From: Hymenopellis radicata
Lineage: Eukaryota > Basidiomycota > Agaricomycetes > Agaricales > Physalacriaceae
DNA length: 64,000 nt
Reading direction: 5' to 3'
NCBI GenBank assembly: GCA_015501595.1
Contig: JADNRX010000134.1
Span: forward strand, 1-64,000
The translations under genes were made by a program, and so were the position numbers. The notes beneath the pieces were generated by a model, which had not been told where the DNA came from, searched no databases, and worked only from the letters and a program-made list of their open reading frames with translations. Below are positions 1 to 12,145 of the stretch, one piece after another (position 1 is the first letter of the stretch; each line of letters begins with the position of its first letter).

Positions 1-120
1 AGGAGGAAGAGCACCGAGGTGATGATAATGGTGTGGATGAATGCGATGAGGCCATGGTAGTAGGAATGAGAGCTTGAGATTAGACTAGTTTCGCCCGTGC
101 TGGCTTTTTGAAGTCTCTGG
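1..120 (-). CDS. Possible 5' part of a membrane protein, cut by window edge
   Basis: Read on the minus strand, the first ~90 bases give an open, strongly hydrophobic stretch (…YYHGLIAFIHTIIITSV…) that looks like one transmembrane helix. In another frame an ATG at 55 would start a serine-rich peptide. Too little is present to identify a family or confirm a start; the rest of the gene, if real, lies left of the window. Confidence 0.25.
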
Positions 121-2660
121 GTTCGCTCCTATTGGTAAGCAGAGACAGAAAGTCAGAGTGAGAGCGCGCACGGAAAGAACTACGAGTTTCGACGCGTTTC
201 TGGCTGGGAGTGCCAGAGAGCTCGTGTAGTCAATGAAGTTGATGCATTAGATACAACCTAACATGGACAGTTACGAGCTATATGATCGTGTCGCAGGAAA
301 GTGGACGTGAATTTCGCATACGATAAACAATTTCGGCATCTCTATTAGTGTCACTGAGAGATTACTTGAAAAAAAGGAAAGACTCGGCAAACCGCCTTTG
401 GTTGACATTGGAACAATCACGTTCGAAAGGAAAGCAATGGGGATTCAAAGCGTCTCCATTTCGCAGGAAAGCCAGATCGAGTTCACTCCAGAGTCCAGAT
501 GGTATGCACACGGGAGATGTGTACACAAGGCGGGCGATTTGTGAGGACATCATGGTGGTCATGAAGAGAGTGAGCGGAAACCCTAACCCCGGTAGCACGC
601 TTTGGGTCTGCTCATGTCATTGCTGTTACGCACGTACATGTCTTCCTCGATAGTAGCCGTACATGTTCAGTATCCTCCCATTCGCATCTCCAGAGCATAT
701 TAGCACAAGCCCACTTTGTGTACCGCACGAAATATTTGTATCTCTTACCGCCACAAAAGATCATGGCGCGCCGGGAGGAAACGAAATCCAAGGTGCGTAA
801 CGCCGCAAACGCTGCGCGGACACGATATACTAACGGCGCCTCTACAGCCATCCTACGAAGAGCAGAAAAGAGTCCGCAAGGAGCTTTATCATTGAGTAGT
901 AATTGGCGTTAAGTACACCTTCAGCACACGCGTTGAGTGCCTCTTTGCGTTCGGCGCAAGTTACAATTTTTCCAAGGACCAGAAGGATACCGAGAAGAAT
1001 CCCGTGGCCGCCGATTCATTCAAGTGCGGGGAGGCAGAACACAAAGCGCCGTCGAGGAAGTGATACTTCAGCATGATGTACCTTTCGCACTTCGAGACTG
1101 GCTGAATCATTTCCACCTCAGCCTCTTTCGCCTACTACAGGGAATTCTTGATCCATAGCTTCACGCTCAAGGTCCTTGAGTGAATCTGGACTAGCGGACG
1201 GGTATGCACTGCACGGTTTTGTCTGAATCTGCCGAAGAAGTCGTACTGGCGCACTGTGCGAAGGACTGCATAACCATACGACGAGAAGGGTGTCTTGTAT
1301 GAGCAATCTGCCATCGGTGATGCGATAACCTGCGAGAAATCCACTTGAAGGTTTCGGCATGTTTGGGAGACAAACGCAGTGACAACGGCAGAGAATAACA
1401 ATGCCTTTCTCGGTGGATCATGTCAGAACAACTTTGCATTCTACACAATGTACAACTCACAAAAACAAGCAACATGTCAAGGCCATCACCCCAGTCGGCG
1501 ACCATCTCACGGTCAAACTTTCCACCTTCGTCTTCACAAGTCTTCCACACGCTCGCGGTGGGCGCCATCTCTTTGTACTGTTCATCAGGGGGTCCTTCGT
1601 TTCGTAATCAAACCGGTCAGTCGTCGCTGCAAAGGCCTCAAGAAAGTAGAGTTGGAACAGAAGATGGTAAATACCGAGCATGTACGTCTTGAACTCCGAT
1701 CCAACTCCGGCTCAGCGGGAGTCGCTAGAGCATTGAGTTCCGAGTTTGGGCTCAGAGTTGATTCTTGAGACGATTCGGGAGCCTCCACAGGCATTATAAG
1801 TTCAACGGTATGTCGCTTCAAGTGTGGCGTGCGGGAAGATGTGACGGATACATGCAGCGGGAACAGGTTTTAAAAGAACCTGGATACGGGTATCAGCACG
1901 CTCTAATTGTTAGTGTGTCCATCACACGAAATCGTTTACCGCCGTTGAGGAAGTAGTTGTCTTTTCGCGGATGATCCTGCATAGTGAGTTTCATTATTGT
2001 CTTGCTGTTACAATCCGCCGGTTGTTTTTCACATACCAGAGCATCCAAGCATCAAGCCCGAAGCTTTGCGGGAAGTTGTCGACCCAGTCCCCAGCATACG
2101 CCCAGTTCTAACATATCGCTGCAAGTCTTTGGTCGCAAGAAAGGTAATGTTACACGCTTAGTCGCTGCCCGTCCATTTCTCCAGTGATTATGAGCCAATG
2201 ACACGACGAAGCTGTGAACAAACAGTCCAGTTCGATTGTTGCAAGACTGTCCTCGAACGTTCAACGAGGTATGCGGATGCTGTGATCCGTTGACATGTTC
2301 TCAATTAACGACATATCGTCTCCGGCGTTTCAGTACCTGTACAGGTATGTCCTCGGTATATCCTTGCTTGTTTAAGTTGACCCCGAGGTCGTCGGTGTCG
2401 CTCTCTAGTCTTGGCGGCAACATCAACTCTAGCTGGAGTGACATTGGCCATCAGTCTGTGCAAAGGGAGTATTGGCATGTAAGTAGTTGACGGAAGGAGG
2501 GTCCCATACCTTTCGTGAGCGTGGTAACGCTCCTGCCACCCAATTAGCGCTGCTTTAACTTAAGAGGTTCGACGCTGGGCTACGAGTAGCTAAGTATCTC
2601 CTAGCATGCGAAGCGCGCGTTAGATGGTCGTAACACAGAGGTATACATTGTCGTTTTAGT
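121..2660. other. Gene-free stretch, 121-2660
   Basis: Only short overlapping ORFs occur on both strands. None has a recognisable domain, a convincing splice pattern or a repeat structure. I see no RNA gene or transposon ends. It may be intergenic or strongly decayed sequence. Confidence 0.5.
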
Positions 2661-2666
2661 CCGGTA

Positions 2667-4099
2667 TTACATTATATATATGGCGGTCCAGAGCTACAAA
2701 CGCCCATATTCAGTAACACAATCCACCTTGAGAGAAACGCGTGCTCACCTGTTCTAAACACCCCAACGTGAACTCTACGACTAGCAGGAGCACACCACCC
2801 CCCGGCGCGAGCCTCAGCACCTTGGGCAGGAAACCCTTATACAGAGCCGCCGCGCCCTCCTCCCGGAATATCGTGACCAAAGCGGGGTAAGTCCAGTTGT
2901 ATTTGGGCGTTACGCCGGGGACTTTGGCGGTACCCTGTATACGGGACTTGACGACGTCGAAGGGCGTGTTCACCACGGTGCCAGCGAAACCACCGACAGA
3001 ACCAGAGATGAAGTTGTTGAGGAGTTGGCCTTGTTGGCTCTGTGAAACTTGGAGTTTGTATGAGAGGAAGAAAGGGAAGGGAAGGAGACGCGCCTCAGCC
3101 TTGGGCAGTAATGCCCTGACTTGGAAGATGCATCCAAAGTAGCCGCCGTTCCAGTAGAGGTGGCGCCAGAATGTTGCTTCCATGCCGGCGTACAAACCCA
3201 ATACACCTTCGGTCTTGATGACCTGCTTCACGACATCCATAGGGCCCTTGAATGTGCTGGTTTTGTCTTGTAATCTGCATAGTTGTTAGGGGATGCGCAT
3301 AGACTGGGGAGGGGATGTGTACTTGATCTTGACGAGCTCAAATGGCACGACGACGAAGCTTTCCTGTAAACGCGTTGATCAGAGTGACATTACTCGGAAA
3401 CTTGGACTGACCGTAGCACCCGCACTACAGCCGGTTAGCACCGAAAGCTGCTGCGTCATCTTGGCTTCGCCAAAGAGTCCCATGTAAGTCTTTCCCCAGA
3501 AGTCATTCGCCGCACTACGCGAAAAAATCAGCGTGTATGTGGCAACGAATGAACGCCTGACAATTTGACAGCCCTCTTGGGAGCCTCAAGGAGCAGAGGG
3601 GGAACAAGTCCTAATAGATGAATTGAGACTGAGTTGCGGTGTTGGACGAAGCGCGCTCGGACCTCTGTACAAGCGTCCGGCACTAGGGGAGATGGGTTAG
3701 TCGCGTGCCCGAGTCATAGTAGATGAAGAGGGCGCACCCTTCCTCCTTGATGATAGTCCTGAAACTGCCTAATAATCCATGCTGCGACTTTCCGGTTTCT
3801 AGTTGCATGCGTGTTTTGACCTGGGAAGTAGTTGGATGGATGAGGGGGGCGACGCGGAGGGGAATGATGCCAGGACGGAACATACGACATCTACAGTAAA
3901 GTGATGTTATTCTTGGATTTCGAGCAGCGAGACGTATCCGCACGTACCGAGAGGGTAAAATGTGAGAATTTCGGATACACCAGCGATTGCTCCTGCTGCG
4001 AAATTAGCAATGAACGGAAGTGCTATCGATTATTTATCAGTAGGCGCGTGTTACTCGGGAAGAGAGATATTTAAGCGGACATTTCTTTTGGTCGGCCAT
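2667..4099 (-). CDS. Mitochondrial 2-oxodicarboxylate carrier (ODC type)
   Basis: Mitochondrial carrier family (SLC25) protein that exchanges 2-oxoadipate/2-oxoglutarate across the inner membrane. All three carrier signatures are visible after splicing: PLDVVKTRMQ, PFELVKIK and PFDVVKSRIQ. The ODC-like tail KGFLPKVLRLAPGGGVLLLV is also present. My exons (minus strand) are 4099-4081, 4022-3948, 3890-3886, 3820-3738, 3682-3663, 3610-3562, 3514-3412, 3363-3323 and 3274-2749, giving 307 codons in one frame starting MADQKKSLPFIANFAAGAIAG. The third exon is only 5 nt. The last exon is uncertain: a donor at 2748 can join 2693 and stop near 2667, while a different frame there would end in the family-like SGPPYI. 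Length fits the ~300 aa family size. Family assignment is strong; the exact C-terminus is not. Confidence 0.88.
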
Positions 4100-4633
4100 T
4101 CTGTGCAACGGTTAGCGGGGGTATTTTACAGTAAGGAGGATGGAGTGAGGAGGAAAAGAAGGAAGAGGACAGCAACCCGACCGGAAGTGCCTGGTTCTTC
4201 CGGTGAATATATCGGGCAGTATCTTCCCACGATGCTTGAAACCGATTGGCTGTAGATCTTCCGTCTGTCTTCCGTGGACAAATAATCTGGGGTTGCGACT
4301 TGTTGGAACAATGTGTGGGGACTAGAACAGGGGTGGATGTGTAGTATATGTTGGCCCAACGAGAACTAGATGCTGTTTTATGATGAGGAGACTTGTGCCA
4401 ACGATGACGCGATGCTTGACGATCTCATCCTTTCTTCAGGACGCGACCCGGAAGGAGCGCATCTGGACATTTCACGCTGATTAGTCTTGTGAGCGCATCG
4501 AGTAAAGGCACGCATGAAGGTCAATACTGAACTTGGACGCCACAGTCTTAAATTATAATTATTGATTACGTGTAACTTTAGTGATCGTGTGACGTGTGAC
4601 CTAACCTCCCGCTTTCCACGCGGCCTGGATGCG

Positions 4634-5104
4634 ATGGTCTACATCTCGTCCTGGCAGGAATACCAAGATGCAGCAGAGGCCCTGTACGCCAAATCACCCA
4701 ACAAAGTGCGCATTTCATCATCGCCTTCGTCCCTCCCCGCCTCTCACCCCCCGCAGACGCGATATGTCATAAAATGGAAAGCAGCCGAAAAGAAACTGGT
4801 CCTCAAAATCACCGACAACACCAGCGTGCGTTGTTATTACTTCGATTGCTATCGGTGCTGATTCTCAGGATACATACAGTGCATCAAATTCAAGACGTAT
4901 TCATCTGTCTACCTCAATCGATTCGAGACATTAAACATGTCGTTGATGGAAAAGATGCAGAACAAACGTGCAGCGCCAGAGGTCGTAGAGACGGCGCGCA
5001 CACCGGAACCTTCGGCGACGGCGTCGACGACGACGCCGTCCAGTATACCGACTGCAGCGAGCGGCGGTGTAAAGAAGAAGAAGAAACCAAAGAGGAAAGG
5101 TTGA
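4634..5104 (+). CDS. srp9: Signal recognition particle 9 kDa protein (SRP9)
   Basis: SRP9 is the Alu-domain protein of the cytosolic signal recognition particle and contributes to elongation arrest with SRP14. Exons 4634-4705, 4757-4825 and 4880-5104 join in frame to 121 aa. The product begins MVYISSWQEYQDAAEALYAK and contains TRYVIKWK, KLVLKITDN and CIKFKTYSSVYLNRFE, which together match the SRP9 fold from start to end. The C-terminus is extended beyond the ~86 aa animal protein by an Ala/Thr/Ser/Pro-rich linker and a lysine-rich end (KKKKKPKRKG); similar extensions are usual in fungi. Both introns are about 50 bp with GT-AG ends. The ATG at 4634 is chosen because the SRP9 homology starts exactly there. 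Confidence 0.93.
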
Positions 5105-7406
5105 GGTGTGTCGCCTGCTTTCTCATCTTACTACTCTTGCTGATATCGTATAGTTGTCTATATGTATTATACCGCATGCGAAATGCACTTTATTTTCACC
5201 ATGAATCACCGATTCTGCACGCAGCAGTGCACCAGCATCTTCATGATCTGAAATTCGAGCGAACGTCAGCGGGACACGTCGTCTTTGATGTTCATCACTG
5301 GCTAGACCCGGAGCTGCAGAGTTCCGGTATCAAGGCCAAGGAGGAGTCGCACAATTTACGCGGCCAACCATTGCGTGCAACTGCATGGATCATTATCGAG
5401 ATACGGAGGCACGGACCAAGCTCATGCTCCCGTGTTAAATGATAAATCCGCGGCCGACTCAGCATTCTTACGCACCATTCCCAGCCACAACGGGACTTGT
5501 ATTTCTCCAAAATCCTGGCATTGGCAACTCACAGCAAGTTTTCATTTCCGCCAGGCTTTGAAATCTGACTTCGGACTTGTTGAGAGAATCTAGATAACCC
5601 TGCTTGCTTCCTTTGTTGTCTCTGCCTCCTCCTGCAGGGAGAGTATCGGGTCTATTTCAAGTGGTAATGGATCTCCCCGATAACGCCGTCAGTCGGTGCT
5701 GACATTTTAAGTAGTTCTCCTTCACACCTGGCCTCGTGCGTATCATGTACGCGCGTCTATCTACCGGACCACTCAATCACTCAATTAATCTTGCTTCTCA
5801 TGATCCGTCGATGATTCCAATCTGCAGACTTGCTGTGCTCGTCAACAGAGACATACCGAACACCGCAAGTATTAATACCGGAAGGACTGTGAGTGCGAAT
5901 CGGTCATCATTATTAGATGAACGCTCGGTGTGCGTTACGCCCTAATTCATCGACCTGCGGGAATGTACTAATGTTCATGACAGAGGATTGTGACGATGCT
6001 GGGTCCGGCTCTCATCAAGCTGACAACTCATGTTCGGGCGAGTTGAGCTAAATGAGGAATCTCGACGCAGTGAGGTATTTCAAGTCTGCTCTATTCTTAC
6101 TGCCCATGAACCCGCAGTCTCCTACATTGCGGCAATCCAGAGGGATTTTGTTCAAGTCCTATGATCCGTAGTGCAGCAATCTACCGATCACTGTCAATCC
6201 AGGCAGTGCTCACCAATAGACACATACCACCATCTTCCGAGCGGGCAGTTCGCTCCGCGTGTCTGTCAATATCGCTCCATCAACTGAATACATTGGTCCA
6301 ACTCCATCATTAAGATCACAATTTAGGCGCCACTCGATACTGGTCCGTGCGCCATCACCGTGAGCTTCCTCTCAGGAGAGATGTTTTCACCGGTGTAATT
6401 ATCTCCTCGACGACGGGGCCCCTCCTGACGCTTGTCATCGGAGGAGGGGGAACAGCGAAGTCGTGGTGGCTTGATAGGACAGCGACTTGGACAGGCGTAA
6501 TCAACATCAATGAACTCCTTCCAGAGAGAACCCGCGAATCCTCCTGATGTGAGTCACTCGAGGCTGCGTTTCCGATTATGTTTGGAAGGAGAAGATGAGG
6601 ATCATCATCATCATCAAAGCGTGGCGTGGTGAGGCGGTGCGTGCGTGCCAGATTGAGATACTTACTCTTCGTCCAAAGACTAGGCGAGGAGAATGCAGAT
6701 TCACTCCGCGAAGGGCGGGACGCAGAGAGGCCAGAGCGGACGACGGATGTGAACCGAGCCGGCGATCCGGGAATCAACACAGCCACGGGGTTTCGCGGTT
6801 TGATCATTGATGCTTGCCTCAATGCTGGGCTCAGGATCGTAGACGGGTCTCTCCGTTCTCCGAGGATGGGGGACGATTACAGTGGTTGTACAAGTGCGAA
6901 TTGTGCTGGAGGCCACGGCGAGGACAGGATTATCTATAGTAGTATGATGGAAAGAAGGGGCGGGAGGACGTTCCGCTATTGTTATCTGGCTTCCCTGGAT
7001 GATTCGCGCGGCGCGGTGGTGACTCAATGTACAATGCGACTGGTTTGCCACTGATATAGTTCGTAATCGCGTTGAGGGATTTAGACGGAGCCGTGCCGCT
7101 CTGATAATCGACAGGATGAATGAGAAGGCAGACAACCATCATCCCTTGAAGATGAGATGACGAAGGATCGGCGACGAGCCGCGAGACAAAAAAAGGCGGA
7201 CGTGGAGGCATACATTTTGACTGTCTTTTGATTGTATAGTGTATACCGAGTGTGGCAATATAGGACTAGTAGTCGTCGATGCCTGAAAGCTGTACGCAAA
7301 CTGAGCTAGCTCGTGAGATCATATCGGATCAGGGAAATTCGCACGGAGGGTACCCTTTTGGACTTAATATCTCCAGTCACGGCCAAGGTTGTTGTCCTCT
7401 CCCCTA
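5105..7406. other. Gene-free stretch between SRP9 and STE12
   Basis: The ORFs here overlap one another on both strands, are compositionally odd (for example an Asp run from a CAT/ATC repeat near 6600) and match no family I know. The last few hundred bases must contain the STE12 promoter and 5' UTR, but I see no clear element. Confidence 0.5.
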
Positions 7407-10404
7407 ATGGACGCCACCAGCAGCAGCGCATACAAGCTATCACTACAACCGACCGTCCCCCACGAGCACGATCCCTCAGAGCACACCGCGCGCCCCGGCA
7501 ATGCTCAGCGCCATGCTATGTGGCTCCTGGACACCCAGAACGGGCCTCACCACGACGCCGACGACGGCGAGCCAATGCAGCACGACGAATACACATCCGT
7601 GTCTACCCCCGGTCTCAGCAAGGGTCTCAGTCGCCCGCTGACCCCGCAGGAGACAGATCGCCTCGCACATCTCGACCGACTCAAGTTCTTTCTGGCGACG
7701 GCCCCGAGCGGCTGGGAGAAGGGCAGCAACGGCGCGGGCCCGTCGTCATATACGCCGGACCCCTCCAATCCCGCCCTCAACCGCTTTCTGCTCCCGACTC
7801 AGGAATTCGTCACCTGTGTCCTCTGGAACGGCCTCTACCATATCACTGGCACGGATATTGTCCGCGCCCTCATTTTCCGGTACGTAGAACGGTATCTCGT
7901 CCATCCTGGTGCTGACAGTACCGCAGATTTGAGGCATTTGGCCGTCCAGTGAGGAATATGAAAAAGTTTGAGGAGGGTGTCTTTAGCGACCTCAGAAATC
8001 TTAAGCCAGGTGTCGATGCGTGCTTGGAGGAGCCAAAGGTGAGTATTAATCTCGGTGTTGAGTACTGCCTAACCATTTCTAGTCGCCATTTCTTGACTTG
8101 CTATTCAAGTACCAGTGTATCCGAACCCAAAAGAAACAAAAAGTGTTCTACTGGTTCGTCTCCTAATTATCCATCTATATCCGTCTCACCATTCACATCA
8201 GGTTCTCTGTACCCCACGACCGCCTCTTCCTCGATGCGCTCGAGCGCGATCTCAAGCGCGAAAAAATGGGCATGGAGCCCACTACCGTTATCACCGGCGA
8301 GCCAGCCATGTCATTCACTTACGACAAGAAACGTAGTCTTTACGAGCAGTTTACCGGGTCCAAATCATCCTCCGGTCGCCACGCATCCTCATCAAATCGC
8401 GCTCGCCGCAGTGCCAGCAAATCCAGCTCAGTAAGCCGCTCCATGCGGGACGGCGAGGGTGAATTGGAATGGAATGTCCGGCGGTTAGAGGAGGAGGGCA
8501 TGCTCGGTCCCGACGACAGCGATGCCGATCAGGACGAAGCCACCCTCGCAGCCCAGCAGTCCCCTTTTTTTTCCATGTTCTCCCTCTTTGAAGGCAGCCC
8601 GACATACAAGCAGCGCCGGAAAAAGGCCAACCACGGTCCTTCCGCCTTGGGGCTTGGCGCGGACGGAGAGCGCGGACGAACGGGGTATCCGAATGACTCT
8701 CCACAGGATGATCCCATGACGGGAGGCGTCCAGGTAAAGCGAGAAAGCATAAGCGCTGCCGACATGTTCATGAAGCAGGCACGTGGCGAGCTCGGACAAC
8801 CGCTAGCGCCTTCAGCGTCGTCGCTGCCAAAGGTCGACATGCGCGATGTCGGCGTGTACGTCGAAGGACGCCTCGTCAGCGGCGGAGCCCCAAACCTCGC
8901 TGCCGGCGCTCCTGCATATCCTCCAACCTTTGACAACTACGGACAGTTTCAACAGACTGTCGAGATGGCGGATCCCACCGCCTCTGCAGCTACGAGTGGC
9001 GCCAAGACGAAAGTATTCGTCTGCCCGCTTCTTAGCTGTGGACGCATGTTCAAGCGAATGGAGCACCTTAAGCGCCATCTGAGGACACATACGATGGAAC
9101 GACCTTTTGTGTGCGATAAGTGTGGGAAGAAGTTCAGTCGGAGCGACAACTTGGGCCAGCATATGCGGGTGCATGGTCGCTCAGAGGCACAGGGTGACCA
9201 GACGTTCGCTAGCGGGAATGGAGAGTGGACCAACCAGGATTGGGGCGATTGGATTAACAGCGATGGGGAGGAAGGAAGTGGTCAGGAGGATGATTTCCCG
9301 CGGGCGACGACAGCTAATATTGGCGTCGGTCTAGGGATGTATGGTGGTCTTGGCATAGGAATGGGTATGGGCCACACCACGGCTGAAGGGGAGTGGGCTG
9401 CTGCTGCCAGCAACGCACCAAGTGGCGACATGGCAGGGTACGGGCTGAATGTCGAGATGTGTGAGGTGGAGATTGCTGGTGACTTGAGGGAGGTGCCGGG
9501 AGACGAGGAGGGACTGGTGACAGAGGTCTTTGCGAGCGATTACCAGAATAATGGTTATCCGCCACCGCAAGCTGGGACAAGCGGCTATTACGCCACACAT
9601 CCCCATCAGCAGCAGCAGCAGCAGTGGTCTGCACCACCCGCGAGCGCACCTGTGGGCATGTATGGTGCGAGACCAATGTCTTCTGCAGGCTCTTCTGGGA
9701 GCGGGAGCATGTACGGGGACGACTCTCTAGGTGATGGCGCTTACCTCAGTATGAGCGCGCCGTCACATAAACAAGTCTTCGATCACGCATCGTTGTATCC
9801 GCCCGGAGTTCTCGATAACAGTGCGACTGGCGGAGGACCTGTGCGGAGGCACCGGAGTATGACACCCTCGTTGATGCGGAACGGCAGCGGGGACAGCACT
9901 GGGCCTACGCGACGACCTGGAACATCATCAGGGGAGTCTCCCGTTCCACGCGGATTCCATCCGTACGCACATGCGGGCTATTCGTCGACGCAGTCGAGCC
10001 CCTCGATGTACCCTGTCGGACTACCTGGGAGTCTCACGCGGCGGAGCTCGAGTCGTGCCTCGTCCAACTTTGGAGCCGGGGTGGAAGAGCAGATGCGGCA
10101 GATGATGCGGAGCGATTCCGGGGGCTCTTCTTCTTCGCGACCGGGGAGCGCGCTCAGTTTGTATGGCGGGGACATGTACAGGACGGATAGCCCGTCGCCG
10201 TTTGGGACGGGTCTGACGGATAGTCCGGCGGCGTATCCGAGCGAGCTGCCGCCGCCGGCGACGGGTGGCGGCTTCCCTGGACATGCTGCGACTGTTCCCG
10301 GAAATGGGAATTTCTTTGGTGACGCGCACTTTGGGAGTGGAGGAGGAGGCAGTGGGGGGGATCCCTACCACTACGCACATCCGCAGCATGTGAGTACGAT
10401 GTAG
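7407..10404 (+). CDS. ste12: Ste12-like transcription factor (STE domain plus two C2H2 fingers)
   Basis: Transcription factor acting downstream of the pheromone/filamentation MAPK cascade in fungi. Exons 7407-7879, 7927-8038, 8083-8153 and 8202-10404 sum to 2,859 nt, i.e. 952 aa. The STE homeodomain-like DNA-binding region spans about residues 80-245 and includes LDRLKFFLATAP, NRFLLPTQEFVTCVLWN, GRPVRNMKKFEEGVFSDLRN and TQKKQKVFYWFSVPHDRLF. Two C2H2 fingers follow at about residues 493-543 (C493/C498/H511/H515 and C523/C526/H539/H543). The rest is Gly/Ser/Pro-rich with short Gln and Gly runs, typical of disordered activation regions. STE domain plus C2H2 fingers is the usual basidiomycete architecture; Saccharomyces Ste12 lacks the fingers. 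The ATG at 7407 is the first in frame; the frame opens upstream at 7389 without an ATG. Confidence 0.95.
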
Positions 10405-10553
10405 GGGCCTTTCCCGTTGCGCCACGCCCAGTGATTCCGGAATCTAATGACTCTACGCTATAATCCTCGTCGCCCCCCGCCCATATAATATCCCGTATAT
10501 ATCCTAGAGGAGTTTCTAATACCTGCGTTTGCGTTTCTTTCCCACTCTGTTAC

Positions 10554-10878
10554 TTATTGCTCTTTCAAATAATAATGACACTCACAAAAAATAAAAGTTT
10601 TGATTTGGCTGGGTTCGATCGCCAGATGTCACAGTGACGACGCGACGGGCGCTCGTTTACCGTCATGGGTTTGGACCATTCTGGGCCACAGGAAGCTCAG
10701 TGATAATGTTAGCTGTATAGCCATGAAGTTCTACTGGCCAAATCAAGGCCAAAAGTGTTGAATCCTCCCAATTGTAAGCTGCGACCTTGCCTGAGGCCGG
10801 TGACATCACGCGATCAAACCCAGCCAAATCGAAACTTTTATTTTTTGTAAGTGTCATTATTATTTGAAAGAGCAATAA
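10554..10878. mobile_element. MITE-like element with ~75 bp terminal inverted repeats
   Basis: The left arm (10554-10632) and the reverse complement of the right arm (10800-10878) match over about 75 bases with roughly five mismatches; both begin TTATTGCTCTTTC. The ~165 bp between the arms has no useful ORF. The element lies 150 bp after the STE12 stop codon, so it may form part of the STE12 3' UTR. Size, long inverted repeats and lack of coding suggest a miniature DNA transposon or an old palindromic insertion. Superfamily is undetermined because no clear target duplication separates from the repeat ends. Confidence 0.7.
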
Positions 10879-11034
10879 TTATGTGTCGTTGCTCTACATA
10901 TTTATCGCAATTTATATATTACTACTTACACTTGATCGTTCTCTGTGGACTGGCTTTTTTTCTTTCTTTCTATTTTTGAGTTATTTGTACGTTGGAGCGT
11001 AATCAATGATGAAGAATGTACACCATGTATGTTT

Positions 11035-12145
11035 AGATGGGGGGGATCAGTGATTGATTGTTGGGAGGGTGATGAACAAAAGAGGTACGCCACGCCACGT
11101 CTTGATGTGTTTGAGGAGATCTTTGTTGGTGCATTGGGTATTGAAACGTGATTGGGAAGATGAAGAAGAAGAAGAAGCTGGTGATTTTCAGGTCGTATGT
11201 TTATCTGAAGGGGGAAGGGGATCAGTGATTGTTGGGAGGGCCTGCGCATGATGAACAAAGAAGGTACGCCACGGTTGAGGAGATCTTTACGGGTGCATTG
11301 GTATCATGAGGTACGAAGGAGATGTTTGATTGGGAAGCAGAAGAAGAAGACGAAGCAGCGGTGATTTTCAGGTCGACGGAGCATGAGGAACACCAGGTTT
11401 TCACGCGACCTCGCGCTCTCATGGGCGAATTCTCCGAGATCTGAGGTAAAAGGTAAATTGTCGGTGTCTTTGGAATTCCGAATCCTTACCGGGTCAACTT
11501 GAGATCTGTACTACTCGGATGCGGAAGGATTTCGAAGATGAGAGCCGAAGGAGATGGGAAGGAAAGAAGAATATTTAACATTTAACATTTTTCTTTCCTT
11601 ACCGAGTTCGACGTACCACGTGTAGTAGTTACTCACTCGACCTAGAAGGCTAGATGTGGGAATCCTCCAACAATATCTGACAAAGAAGGTACGTCTGACG
11701 TGTTTTGAGGAGATGTTTCCTGGTGCATTGGGATCATGAGATGTTGATTGGAAAAGAAAGGAAAGGAAAGGAAGGAAGAATGCTATTTTGGTTTCCAGGT
11801 TGAGGCGCACGGTGAGGAACACCCGACCTCGCGCTCTCAGATCTCAGCCATGGGGAATGCTCCGAGATCTGAGGTGAAAGGTAAATTGTCGGTGTCTAGT
11901 TGGAATAAGTAGTCAATCAATCCTTACCGGAGTGCTAGGATGCTTCGAAGATGAGGGTTCAATGAAACAGCGAAGGAGACTCTGGTGGAAAGAAAAATGT
12001 TATTCTGGTGATTTTTGAGTTCGATGTAGTACCGCTGTTAACGGTTTCATGACGACCTCGCACTCACTTAGACCTAGACGTGGGGAGTCCTCGAATATCT
12101 GAGTTGAAAGGTAGAACTGTCGGTGTTCAATCAATCGTTACTCGT
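11035..12145. repeat. Degenerate tandem repeat block
   Basis: Related segments recur in the same orientation. A GAGGAGAT(C/G)TTT core followed by a 'GTGCATTGG' motif occurs near 11110, 11280 and 11705. A 'GATCAGTGATTG…TTGGGAGGG' motif occurs near 11045 and 11220. A core around 'AAAGGTAAATTGTCGGTGTC' recurs near 11450, 11875 and 12105. Short minus-strand ORFs in the block share an 'NAPxxISS' translation only because the DNA is repeated. No coding function is supported. Confidence 0.6.

Noticed and set aside
7313..7915. 200 aa plus-strand ORF at the start of STE12
   Set aside because: Overlaps the STE-domain exon in another frame; Arg/Pro-rich shadow.
10605..10625. tRNA T-loop-like GGGTTCGATC
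   Set aside because: It lies within the inverted-repeat arm and no cloverleaf can be formed around it.
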